Positions 1-4,729 of a stretch of DNA of 5,092 nt are shown here, piece after piece. Positions within the stretch are counted from its first letter, which is position 1. The number at the start of each line of letters is the position of its first letter. The translations under genes were made by a program, and so were the position numbers. The stretch spans positions 1 to 5,092 of the forward strand of contig CAZMUD010000076.1 of NCBI GenBank assembly GCA_964569715.1. The letters are read 5' to 3'. This stretch comes from CAZMUD01 sp964569715. Its GTDB lineage: Bacteria; Chloroflexota; Dehalococcoidia; Dehalococcoidales; UBA2162. Under the pieces are notes generated by a model that worked only from the letters and a program-made list of their open reading frames with translations, was not told the DNA's origin and ran no database searches.

Positions 1-77
1 ACCGCTCGCCGGACCCGACAAATGTTAAGTGGCTCATAGCTCTGATTTAGCACCAGGACGGGAAGGTTTATCATCAT
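1..77 (-). CDS. HNH endonuclease family protein, N-terminal fragment cut by window edge
   Basis: Only the first 25 codons lie inside the window. They start at the ATG at 77-75, or at the adjacent ATG at 74-72, and the frame is open through base 1. The readable product contains VLVLNQSYEPLNICRVRRA, which I recognise as the N-terminal strand and start of helix seen in stand-alone HNH endonuclease family proteins of Chloroflexota, cyanobacteria and actinobacteria. The catalytic HNH motif would lie further left and cannot be seen. An in-frame TAG at 92-90 excludes a longer N-terminus. The Shine-Dalgarno signal is weak (purine-rich AGAGAGAAGA just upstream). The gene follows the helicase-loader gene on the same strand after a 92-nt gap and probably has its own promoter at 108-136. 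The family's cellular role is not well defined. The assignment rests on a short N-terminal stretch. Confidence 0.72.
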   Translation of the reverse strand, partial: MMINLPVLVLNQSYEPLNICRVRRA

Positions 78-107
78 CGAATCTTCTCTCTACACAAAAC
101 CTTGCTC

Positions 108-136
108 ATTCTACTAGAAAACTTTTGCTCTTGCAA
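108..136 (-). promoter_or_regulatory. Predicted sigma70-type promoter for the HNH gene
   Basis: On the minus strand a -35 of TTGCAA (136-131) and a -10 of TAGAAT (113-108) are separated by 17 nt. The -10 matches the consensus at 5 of 6 positions and the -35 at 4 of 6. Transcription would begin near 101 and leave a leader of about 24 nt before the ATG at 77. I see no convincing terminator hairpin with a U-tract between the loader gene's stop and this site, so read-through from the upstream operon is also possible. Confidence 0.4.
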
Positions 137-169
137 GCTTTGATGTTTGCCTTAGTCTTAGCGCCCCTT

Positions 170-1558
170 TTAGCTGCTGCGGCGTGACCTTTTTGAACTA
201 TGCCGACCAGCAAAGTAATCAGGGGCTATGATGGTAAAAGGTGTGCTTATTCGCTGGTCTGCAAACCTAGAGAGTATCGGACTGTCCAGCTCATCTGCTG
301 AGCAGTTAGTAGTAATTACGGTCGGCAGCCGGGCATTATAGCGATGGTTAATGACCTGATAGAGTTTTTCCTTTGCCCAGGGGGTCGTTGTCTGCTTGCC
401 GAAGTCATCAAGAACTAGCAACGGGGCATTCTTGACGCTTTCAAAAAGCTGGTCGTAGGATATCTTGCTCTCCGGGCTGAAGGTAGAACGCAGGTGGTCA
501 AGGAAGTCTGGCACCACGATAAACAGGGCTGGTTCTTTCATTTGATAGCGATAGTTAACGATGGCTGCCGCCAAGTGGGTCTTGCCGCAACCATTTTCAC
601 CCTGAAGCACCAGCCAGCCATCGAGGGACTTGGCAAAGTCAAGGGCTAAACGGTAAGCTGCCTCCAGGTTCTGACGCTGTTCTATCGGCAGATTAACCCG
701 CTTCCAGTCAAAGTTGTCAAAGGTCATATTTTTCTGCAGTTCAAACTCAGGAGCCCAGCTAGAGGTAAACAGCGCCGGCGTTTTTTCATCAATGGCATAT
801 ATCTGGCAAAGGTCGGCAGCAATCAGGCGAGTGCGTATTCTATCCTCCAGCTCTTCAACGGGGACAATAGAAACGATTACCGTAGGTAGCTGATTATTGA
901 AACGGTGATTCAGCAACTGGTCCAGCTTTTCCTTAGCCCAGGGTGTGCCGGATTGAGCACCTAAATCATCCAAGATTAGTAGAGGAGCATTGCGCACTTG
1001 TTCAAAGAACTCATCATAAGGCATTTCACTACTTGGGCTGAAGGTAGAGCGCAGGTGGTCGAGGAGGTCTGGAGTTGTGATATAGAAAACAGGATGATTG
1101 TTTGCTATACAATGGTTGGCAATAGCCGCGGCTAAATGAGTCTTGCCACAGCCACTGGGACCAGCCAGGACCAACCATCCTTTAGACTCGGCGGCAAATG
1201 CCTTGGCTGCCTCGTAGGCACGACTAAACTGTTCTTGACTGATAGGACTCTCGCTTTTACCTTGAGAGAGCAGGTTATCAAAGGTGAGGTGAGTCAGCGA
1301 GCCCAGGTTACTATATCGCTGTAAACGAGCCTGACGTTCCTCATCTAGTTCCTGCTGAGTGCAGCGACAGGGAACAACCCGACTGAAATCCGGTTTCCCC
1401 GAGGCCAGAAGAGGATGAACGAATCCCGCCCCTTTGCAAATAGGGCAAACTGACTCCGGTGAAACCTCTCCCGCTTCAACGTTTGAAGATGTGCCCATAT
1501 TTTTGTTTGCTGTATTTATCCGGGTCTGTTTTTTTAGAATCTCGCTTATATGCTCCAT
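170..1558 (-). CDS. DnaC/DnaI-like helicase loader with two tandem AAA+ modules
   Basis: The 462-residue product is an ATPase of the DnaC/DnaI/IstB class, which loads the replicative helicase onto DNA. A cysteine cluster at 38-66 (C38, C41, C64, C66, with H48) resembles the zinc-binding N-terminus of DnaI-type loaders. Two homologous AAA+ modules follow. Module 1 begins at TFDN 92-95, with Walker A GPSGCGKT 133-140 and Walker B LLILDD 193-198. Module 2 begins at TFDN 279-282, with GENGCGKT 320-327 and LLVLDD 380-385. Every motif is offset by 187 residues, and by hand count about 80 of 167 aligned residues are identical. Each copy has the DHLRSTFSP helix and a box-VII-like Arg (R244, R431). 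Sensor 1 is TTN (N418) in module 2 but VSI (I231) in module 1. Loaders of this family usually have one AAA+ module. I chose the ATG at 1558 because GGAAGG lies 8 nt upstream; a TTG at 1654 and an ATG at 1498 are alternatives. The gene overlaps the DnaD-type gene by 83 nt. IstB is an alternative label, but no istA or insertion-sequence ends are seen. The C-terminus is a basic Ser/Arg tail. Confidence 0.88.
   Translation of the reverse strand: MEHISEILKKQTRINTANKNMGTSSNVEAGEVSPESVCPICKGAGFVHPLLASGKPDFSRVVPCRCTQQELDEERQARLQRYSNLGSLTHLTFDNLLSQGKSESPISQEQFSRAYEAAKAFAAESKGWLVLAGPSGCGKTHLAAAIANHCIANNHPVFYITTPDLLDHLRSTFSPSSEMPYDEFFEQVRNAPLLILDDLGAQSGTPWAKEKLDQLLNHRFNNQLPTVIVSIVPVEELEDRIRTRLIAADLCQIYAIDEKTPALFTSSWAPEFELQKNMTFDNFDWKRVNLPIEQRQNLEAAYRLALDFAKSLDGWLVLQGENGCGKTHLAAAIVNYRYQMKEPALFIVVPDFLDHLRSTFSPESKISYDQLFESVKNAPLLVLDDFGKQTTTPWAKEKLYQVINHRYNARLPTVITTNCSADELDSPILSRFADQRISTPFTIIAPDYFAGRHSSKRSRRSS
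474..511 (-). repeat. DNA-level relic of the AAA+ duplication, copy in module 2
   Basis: This 38-nt stretch matches 1035-1072 at 35 of 38 bases, at an offset of 561 nt (187 codons). It encodes the DHLRSTFSP helix region of the second AAA+ module. It is the best-preserved nucleotide trace I found of the internal duplication. Confidence 0.8.
1035..1072 (-). repeat. DNA-level relic of the AAA+ duplication, copy in module 1
   Basis: This is the partner of 474-511, coding for the same helix in the first AAA+ module. Only three bases differ in 38, although the modules as a whole are only about half identical in protein. That points to strong selection on this helix, recent local conversion, or both. 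Confidence 0.8.
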
Positions 1559-2195
1559 CGCTTCTACCTTCCGTTGACCAGCGCTCCAAAATTGCCGAAA
1601 TGTAGCTCCACTTGTGTATGCTTTGCTTGGTCGCCTCTTTGATGGCATCCCCAATCCAGTCTTGAGGATAGAGCTTCTCTGCCTCCTTTAATTCTTCAGC
1701 AACCATCGGGGTCAGCATACCAATATTCTGTTCATAAAGGGTAAAGATATCAGGCGGCGGCTCGGTCTCAATATCAGGATAAGCCTGTCCTCCAGCTTTC
1801 AGTCCGGCGAGGACAAGCTCACCATTCCGAATTTTAGCCACAACCCGTCTATCGGATTCAGTGTTGAGGAAATAAACGTCTTCTGGCTTCCTGTCTATTA
1901 CTAATACTAGATGCAGGATTGTTCCCCGTTTAACTGCCATTTCCAGGGCATCACCCAGCACTTCATCAGGCGGTTTTTCTCCCTCTCTGAGGCTGCTCAT
2001 CAGGCTTGTATTGCCCAACAGCTCCCGATAAGTGGTGAAACGAGGGTAGCCCCGTTTGCCATAAAGTGACCAAAAAATGTGGAGGGTTATCTTCAACTCG
2101 GCAATGTCGCTGATTTGTGGCAGCAGCCTGCTGAAAAAAATGTTAGGTATGGACGTAAACTGCATCTTGGCTGGGAACCCACTAAACTGCTTCAT
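1476..2195 (-). CDS. DnaD-domain primosome/replication initiation protein
   Basis: The product has 239 residues. Residues about 20-100 look like a winged-helix N-terminal region (FFSRLLPQISDIAELK, then a helical stretch ending in the hydrophobic strand ILHLVLVI). Residues 150-209 match the DnaD C-terminal domain, including LYEQNIGMLTP at 153-163 and the closing WSYISAILERW at 196-206, the family's conserved Y-x3-I-x2-W-type signature. A charged tail ends in KYGHIFKR. DnaD-type proteins bind and remodel DNA and act in primosome assembly before helicase loading; that role is known for Bacillus DnaD and is inferred here. The ATG start overlaps the dnaB stop as ATGA (2195-2192). There is no good Shine-Dalgarno signal, so translation is probably coupled to dnaB. 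An internal ATG at codon 11 is a possible alternative start. The 3' end overlaps the loader gene by 83 nt. Confidence 0.85.
   Translation of the reverse strand: MKQFSGFPAKMQFTSIPNIFFSRLLPQISDIAELKITLHIFWSLYGKRGYPRFTTYRELLGNTSLMSSLREGEKPPDEVLGDALEMAVKRGTILHLVLVIDRKPEDVYFLNTESDRRVVAKIRNGELVLAGLKAGGQAYPDIETEPPPDIFTLYEQNIGMLTPMVAEELKEAEKLYPQDWIGDAIKEATKQSIHKWSYISAILERWSTEGRSDGAYKRDSKKTDPDKYSKQKYGHIFKR
1567..1572 (-). promoter_or_regulatory. Ribosome binding site that fixes the loader start
   Basis: On the minus strand the sequence reads GGAAGGTAGAAGCG followed by ATG (1558-1556), which places GGAAGG 8 nt before the start codon. The alternatives are poorer: the ATG at 1498 has no purine-rich site, and the TTG at 1654 would extend the overlap with the upstream gene to 179 nt. 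The site lies inside the 3' end of the DnaD-type gene. Confidence 0.65.
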
Positions 2196-3574
2196 AATAA
2201 ACTTGGCTCTTCACTACCAATATTTTCAAACCTAGTTATTCTCGGTACAAAACGAAGACTTATTTGCCCGATAGGACCGTTACGGTGCTTGGCAACTATA
2301 ATATCAGCCGGCGGGGGGTATTGTTCACCCGAGTGGGCAAGTTCCCAGGCTTCCCTGGTCGGATAATGTAATTCGTCGCGGTTGACAAAGACGACAACAT
2401 CAGCGTCCTGTTCAATGCTACCACTTTCCCTCAGGTCGGAAAGCTGGGGAACATGTGAGGCGCGGAATTCAGAGGCCCGGCTAAGTTGTGACACCGCCAG
2501 CACCGGCGTATCAAGCTCGCGAGCCAATCCCTTCAGGGAACGAGAGAGGAGGCTGAGCTCTTGAACCCTACTTTCTGTTCTACTATCTGTCTGCATCAGG
2601 TGCATATAGTCAAGGATAATGAGGTCAATATGATGTTCTTGGTGAAGTCGCCGCGCCTTGCTCCGCATCTCCACCATTCGGAGTTGAGGAGTATCATCAA
2701 TATAAATCGATGCCTCAGATAGTTGGCCAGTGGCCTCCATAATCCTTTTTTCCTCTTCTTCAGTGTGCAGCCCGAGGCGAATGCGACTCAAATTGACCCC
2801 CGACTCGCCGGATAGCAGCCTCCACACCAGCGAATCTCGCGCCATCTCCAGACTAAATAAGGCTACACAAGCCCCCTGCTCCACAGCAGCGTTTCTGGCG
2901 ATATTAAGGACGAGACTGGTCTTACCCATGCTTGGCCTGCCACCGACAATAATGAGGTCGGAGTGCTGAAATCCGCCCAGAAGTTCATCCAGTCCAGTAA
3001 AGCCAGAGAGCGTATAAGGGAGTGTTTCTTCGTAGCCTTCCACTCCGAGAGTCGGACTGGGGGCAGCCTCTTCAAAGTATTTGTCCAGTATCTGGCGAAT
3101 ATGGACGAAGTCTCGGGGGCTTTGCCCATGACGCAGCCTAAACAGGACATCCTCCGCCTTATTTAGGCTAGTATCGACATCAGGGTCTGCCTCATAGCCA
3201 ATAGCTTCAATTTGCCGAGCAGCACCTATCAAACGGCGACTAATTGCCAGGCGATAAACAATTTGAGCAAAGTGCTCAATATCAAGCGAGGTAGGCACTA
3301 TAGATACTAGATGGCTTAAGTAGGCAGCACCCCCACACGCCTCCAGTTTGCCCTGTCGGTCTAGCTCTTGAGCTACCGTAATTTGGTTTATAGCCTCGCT
3401 GCGTTGATAAAGGGCGAGGCATGCCCCATATAGCCATTGATTTTGTTCATGATAGAAGTCTGACTGCTGAAGGAAAGTGGCAATTTTGTAGATTGCCGTA
3501 CCATCTATCAGTAGCGAACCGATTACCGCTTCCTCAGCATCAATATCATGTGGTGGCAATTTTTCGGCATTCAA
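2192..3574 (-). CDS. dnaB: Replicative DNA helicase DnaB
   Basis: The 460-residue product has a typical DnaB length. DnaB is the hexameric, ATP-driven 5'-3' helicase that unwinds the chromosome at the fork and contacts primase through its N-terminal domain. Residues 1-150 form the N-terminal helical domain (LPPHDIDAEEAVIGSLL at 6-22). The RecA-like motor follows: Walker A GRPSMGKT 212-219, the H1a motif FSLEM 240-244 with the catalytic Glu E243, Walker B/H2 LIILDYMHLM 318-327, H3 VSQLSR 361-366, H4 SDLRESGSIEQDADVV 379-394, and KHRNGP 429-434 with the expected arginine finger R431. No intein or insertion is present. The start is TTG at 3574. An in-frame TAA shortly upstream and the LPPHD N-terminus support it, and GAGGAG lies 11 nt before it. 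A small oddity is H325 where most DnaBs have Gln in the LDYLQLM-type motif. The gene lies 42 nt after rplI and ends in an ATGA overlap with the DnaD-type gene. Confidence 0.97.
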   Translation of the reverse strand: MNAEKLPPHDIDAEEAVIGSLLIDGTAIYKIATFLQQSDFYHEQNQWLYGACLALYQRSEAINQITVAQELDRQGKLEACGGAAYLSHLVSIVPTSLDIEHFAQIVYRLAISRRLIGAARQIEAIGYEADPDVDTSLNKAEDVLFRLRHGQSPRDFVHIRQILDKYFEEAAPSPTLGVEGYEETLPYTLSGFTGLDELLGGFQHSDLIIVGGRPSMGKTSLVLNIARNAAVEQGACVALFSLEMARDSLVWRLLSGESGVNLSRIRLGLHTEEEEKRIMEATGQLSEASIYIDDTPQLRMVEMRSKARRLHQEHHIDLIILDYMHLMQTDSRTESRVQELSLLSRSLKGLARELDTPVLAVSQLSRASEFRASHVPQLSDLRESGSIEQDADVVVFVNRDELHYPTREAWELAHSGEQYPPPADIIVAKHRNGPIGQISLRFVPRITRFENIGSEEPSLL

Positions 3575-3585
3575 CCCTAGCCCGT

Positions 3586-3591
3586 CTCCTC
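3586..3591 (-). promoter_or_regulatory. Ribosome binding site for the TTG start of dnaB
   Basis: The minus strand shows GAGGAG 11 nt upstream of the TTG at 3574-3572. The spacing is longer than usual and the start codon is weak, so initiation may be modest. No ATG or GTG is available in this frame between the upstream in-frame TAA and the conserved N-terminal residues. Confidence 0.5.
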
Positions 3592-3616
3592 TTTAGACTG
3601 CTGAAAAAACTTGCTT

Positions 3617-4069
3617 CTAAGCGGCCTTTTCAGTCACCGTAACCTTTATTTTGGGTACTATATCCTTAGCTAGTCTAATAACCACCTCATAGCTGCCAGC
3701 CTGGCGAATTGACTCGTCTAGTTCAATTCTTCTTTTATCAACAGCTAACCCGGTGATGCTCTCTAGCTCGGCGGCAATATCAGCAGCGGTGATTGAGCCA
3801 TATAATCGACCTTTGACCCCACTCCGGGCCTCCAAAATGACCTCTCTCCCGTTTATATGATTAGCCAGTTCAACTAGTTCAGCTTCTGTTTGAGCCTGAC
3901 TGCGGGCTTGCATTTCAAGCTGCGCCCCCATAGTATTTACAGACCCTGGCCTAGCTAGTAGGGCTAACTTTCGGGGGATGAGGAAATTCCTGCCGTAGCC
4001 ATTAGCTACCTCTTTTATCTCGCCGGCTCTAGCCACATTGGGTACATCTTGAAGAAAAACGACCTTCAT
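3617..4069 (-). CDS. rplI: 50S ribosomal protein L9 (bL9)
   Basis: The 150-residue product has the usual bL9 length. It binds 23S rRNA through its N-terminal domain and projects from the base of the L1 stalk of the large subunit. The N-terminal domain shows MKVVFLQDV at 1-9 and the signature segment GEIKEVANGYGRNFLIP at 16-32. A charged helical connector (about 45-75) leads to the C-terminal domain, with GRLYGSITAADIAAEL at 87-102 and the closing strand IVPKIKVTV at 137-145. The ATG at 4069 has a strong GAGGAAGG site immediately upstream. bL9 often sits with rpsF, ssb and rpsR; here it opens its own transcription unit, followed directly by dnaB, a widely conserved pairing. The upstream spacer carries a promoter and a palindromic operator candidate. 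Confidence 0.96.
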   Translation of the reverse strand: MKVVFLQDVPNVARAGEIKEVANGYGRNFLIPRKLALLARPGSVNTMGAQLEMQARSQAQTEAELVELANHINGREVILEARSGVKGRLYGSITAADIAAELESITGLAVDKRRIELDESIRQAGSYEVVIRLAKDIVPKIKVTVTEKAA

Positions 4070-4072
4070 AAA

Positions 4073-4080
4073 CCTTCCTC
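4073..4080 (-). promoter_or_regulatory. Strong ribosome binding site of rplI
   Basis: The minus strand reads GAGGAAGG and then TTT before the ATG. If GAGG is the core, the spacing is 7 nt. With transcription starting near 4083 the leader would be only about 14 nt, so the site would lie almost at the 5' end of the mRNA. Confidence 0.7.
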
Positions 4081-4089
4081 TTCTTCATA

Positions 4090-4119
4090 ATTATACTGCA
4101 CCTTATACTTCACTGTGAA
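4090..4119 (-). promoter_or_regulatory. Predicted promoter of the rplI-dnaB-dnaD-loader operon
   Basis: On the minus strand a perfect -10 TATAAT (4095-4090) lies 18 nt downstream of a -35 TTCACA (4119-4114, 5 of 6 consensus matches). This is the only well-matched promoter I found upstream of rplI, and it would drive all four leftward genes. Its -35 lies within a perfect palindrome and its -10 within a third half-site, so a protein bound there would block RNA polymerase. Confidence 0.6.
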
Positions 4120-4125
4120 GTATAA
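4091..4125. promoter_or_regulatory. Palindromic operator candidate with an extra direct half-site
   Basis: TTATACTTCAC at 4103-4113 and its exact reverse complement GTGAAGTATAA at 4115-4125 flank a single base, giving a perfect 11+1+11 dyad. A third half-site, TTATACTGCAC, lies at 4091-4101 in direct orientation, matches 10 of 11 bases, and is spaced 12 nt from the next. A one-base centre and the lack of a U-tract argue against a terminator. The layout suits a dimeric helix-turn-helix regulator that may bind cooperatively. The sites cover both the -35 and -10 of the rplI promoter, so repression of the replication operon is the natural inference. The regulator is not in the window. Confidence 0.6.
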
Positions 4126-4132
4126 TTGCGAG

Positions 4133-4179
4133 AAAATTGGATGATTTTGTTAAAAAAATTGGATGATTTTGTTAAAAAA
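4133..4179. repeat. 22-bp tandem repeat, about two copies
   Basis: Unit 4134-4155 is repeated perfectly at 4156-4177, with matching A bases extending the array to 4133 and 4179. The shared core is GGATGATTTTGTTAAAA. At 22 bp the period is close to two helical turns, so equivalent bases face the same side of DNA. The array is AT-rich with phased A/T tracts and ends just before a TTGACA element at 4182. It could be a pair of regulator sites, an UP-element-like or bent segment, or a simple slippage duplication. Confidence 0.85.
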
Positions 4180-4274
4180 CCTTGACAGCTTAATTACTGG
4201 TAAATTTTAGCCGAATAAACCCCGAACACCCTGGTTAGCTTATCCCGCTGTCAATGCAAATTGATTTCCATAGA

Positions 4275-4303
4275 TTGAAGATTTCCACTTAAGCTCCTAT
4301 AAT
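4275..4303 (+). promoter_or_regulatory. Predicted promoter of tatAC
   Basis: A -35 of TTGAAG (4275-4280) and a perfect -10 TATAAT (4298-4303) are separated by exactly 17 nt. Transcription would start near 4310 and leave a leader of about 106 nt ahead of tatA. It is the best-matched plus-strand promoter in the spacer. Confidence 0.6.
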
Positions 4304-4333
4304 ATATGCGAGAATCGCTCTTGGTGCAAATAG

Positions 4334-4353
4334 AAGTTGGCTAAGTTCAACTT
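4334..4353 (+). other. Small hairpin in the tatA leader
   Basis: AAGTTG (4334-4339) and CAACTT (4348-4353) can pair across an 8-nt loop, and TTCCTTT follows. It lies in the inferred tatA 5' leader. The stem is only six base pairs and the pyrimidine run is interrupted, so a working terminator or attenuator is unlikely. It does not resemble any riboswitch I know. Confidence 0.25.
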
Positions 4354-4415
4354 TTCCTTTGTGCTGATTCATCTTTTGGCTTGGTTGTGAAACAGCCAGC
4401 AGTGAGGCGAGGATA

Positions 4416-4709
4416 ATGGGTTTTTTTGATATGGGTCCAATGGAAATATTATTAATCGTTGTCGTAGCCCTGATAATATGGGGACCAGGAAAGCTACCAG
4501 AGATTGCCAGAACGCTAGGCAAGGCAATGCGTATTTTAAGGAAATCCACCTCCGACTTTACAGCAGCGGTGACCAAGGAAATAAGCTTAGAAGAAAAAGA
4601 TTCCCCGCCTCAGCCAAAGGCAAAAAGCGGCGATAAGACCAAGGAACCCCCAGATGTAAATAAGACAGAACCCCATAGCGGCGAGGTAGCCAGCCCGAAA
4701 GACCAGTGA
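4416..4709 (+). CDS. tatA: Twin-arginine translocase subunit TatA/TatB family
   Basis: The 97-residue membrane protein is of the TatA/E class, which forms the oligomeric element that lets folded proteins cross the cytoplasmic membrane. A short N-terminus with an acidic residue (MGPMEI, E10) leads into one transmembrane helix (about 11-22). The hinge WGPGKLPE at 22-29 is the family's FGPxKLPE element, with Trp in place of the usual Phe. An amphipathic helix follows (IARTLGKAMRILRK, 30-43), then a disordered charged tail rich in Pro, Lys and Glu (about 56-97). The ATG is preceded by GAGGCGAGG. tatC follows 20 nt after the stop, with no separate tatB between them, so a minimal TatAC arrangement is plausible, although other paralogues may lie elsewhere. 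TatA and TatB are hard to separate by sequence; the short length and GPxKLPE element favour TatA. Confidence 0.92.
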   Translation: MGFFDMGPMEILLIVVVALIIWGPGKLPEIARTLGKAMRILRKSTSDFTAAVTKEISLEEKDSPPQPKAKSGDKTKEPPDVNKTEPHSGEVASPKDQ

Positions 4710-4729
4710 GGCGTTAGTGATAAGATAAT

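Noticed and set aside
78..169. Terminator after the loader gene
   Set aside because: Only weak repeats (such as CTAAG/ACTAAG, which are direct rather than inverted) are present, and no stable stem with a U-tract.
170..1558. IS21-type IstB transposase helper
   Set aside because: IstB is homologous to DnaC, but no istA-like transposase or terminal inverted repeats are seen. The neighbours are replication genes and the protein has a cysteine cluster and two AAA+ modules.
1559..1654. Extended loader N-terminus from the TTG at 1654
   Set aside because: It would overlap the DnaD-type gene by 179 nt, and a well-placed GGAAGG site supports ATG 1558 instead.
2863..3150. Leftward open frame inside dnaB
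   Set aside because: It lies entirely within the clear dnaB frame, lacks recognisable protein features, and reads as an out-of-frame shadow. The plus-strand frames at 1136, 2079, 2382, 2730, 2963 and 3421 are rejected for the same reason.
4182..4210. Plus-strand promoter from TTGACA with TTTTAG at 17-nt spacing
   Set aside because: The -35 is perfect but the -10 matches at only 3 of 6 positions. The promoter at 4275-4303 is a much better candidate for tatA.
4070..4415. tRNA, riboswitch, CRISPR or small protein gene in the divergent spacer
   Set aside because: No cloverleaf, no known aptamer core, no spaced repeat array and no ribosome-site-supported frame could be found. The two 22-bp units are directly adjacent without spacers.
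4289..4576. Minus-strand frame of 95 residues over the tatA start
   Set aside because: It is antisense to the tatA leader and coding region, has no ribosome binding site support, and resembles no known family.
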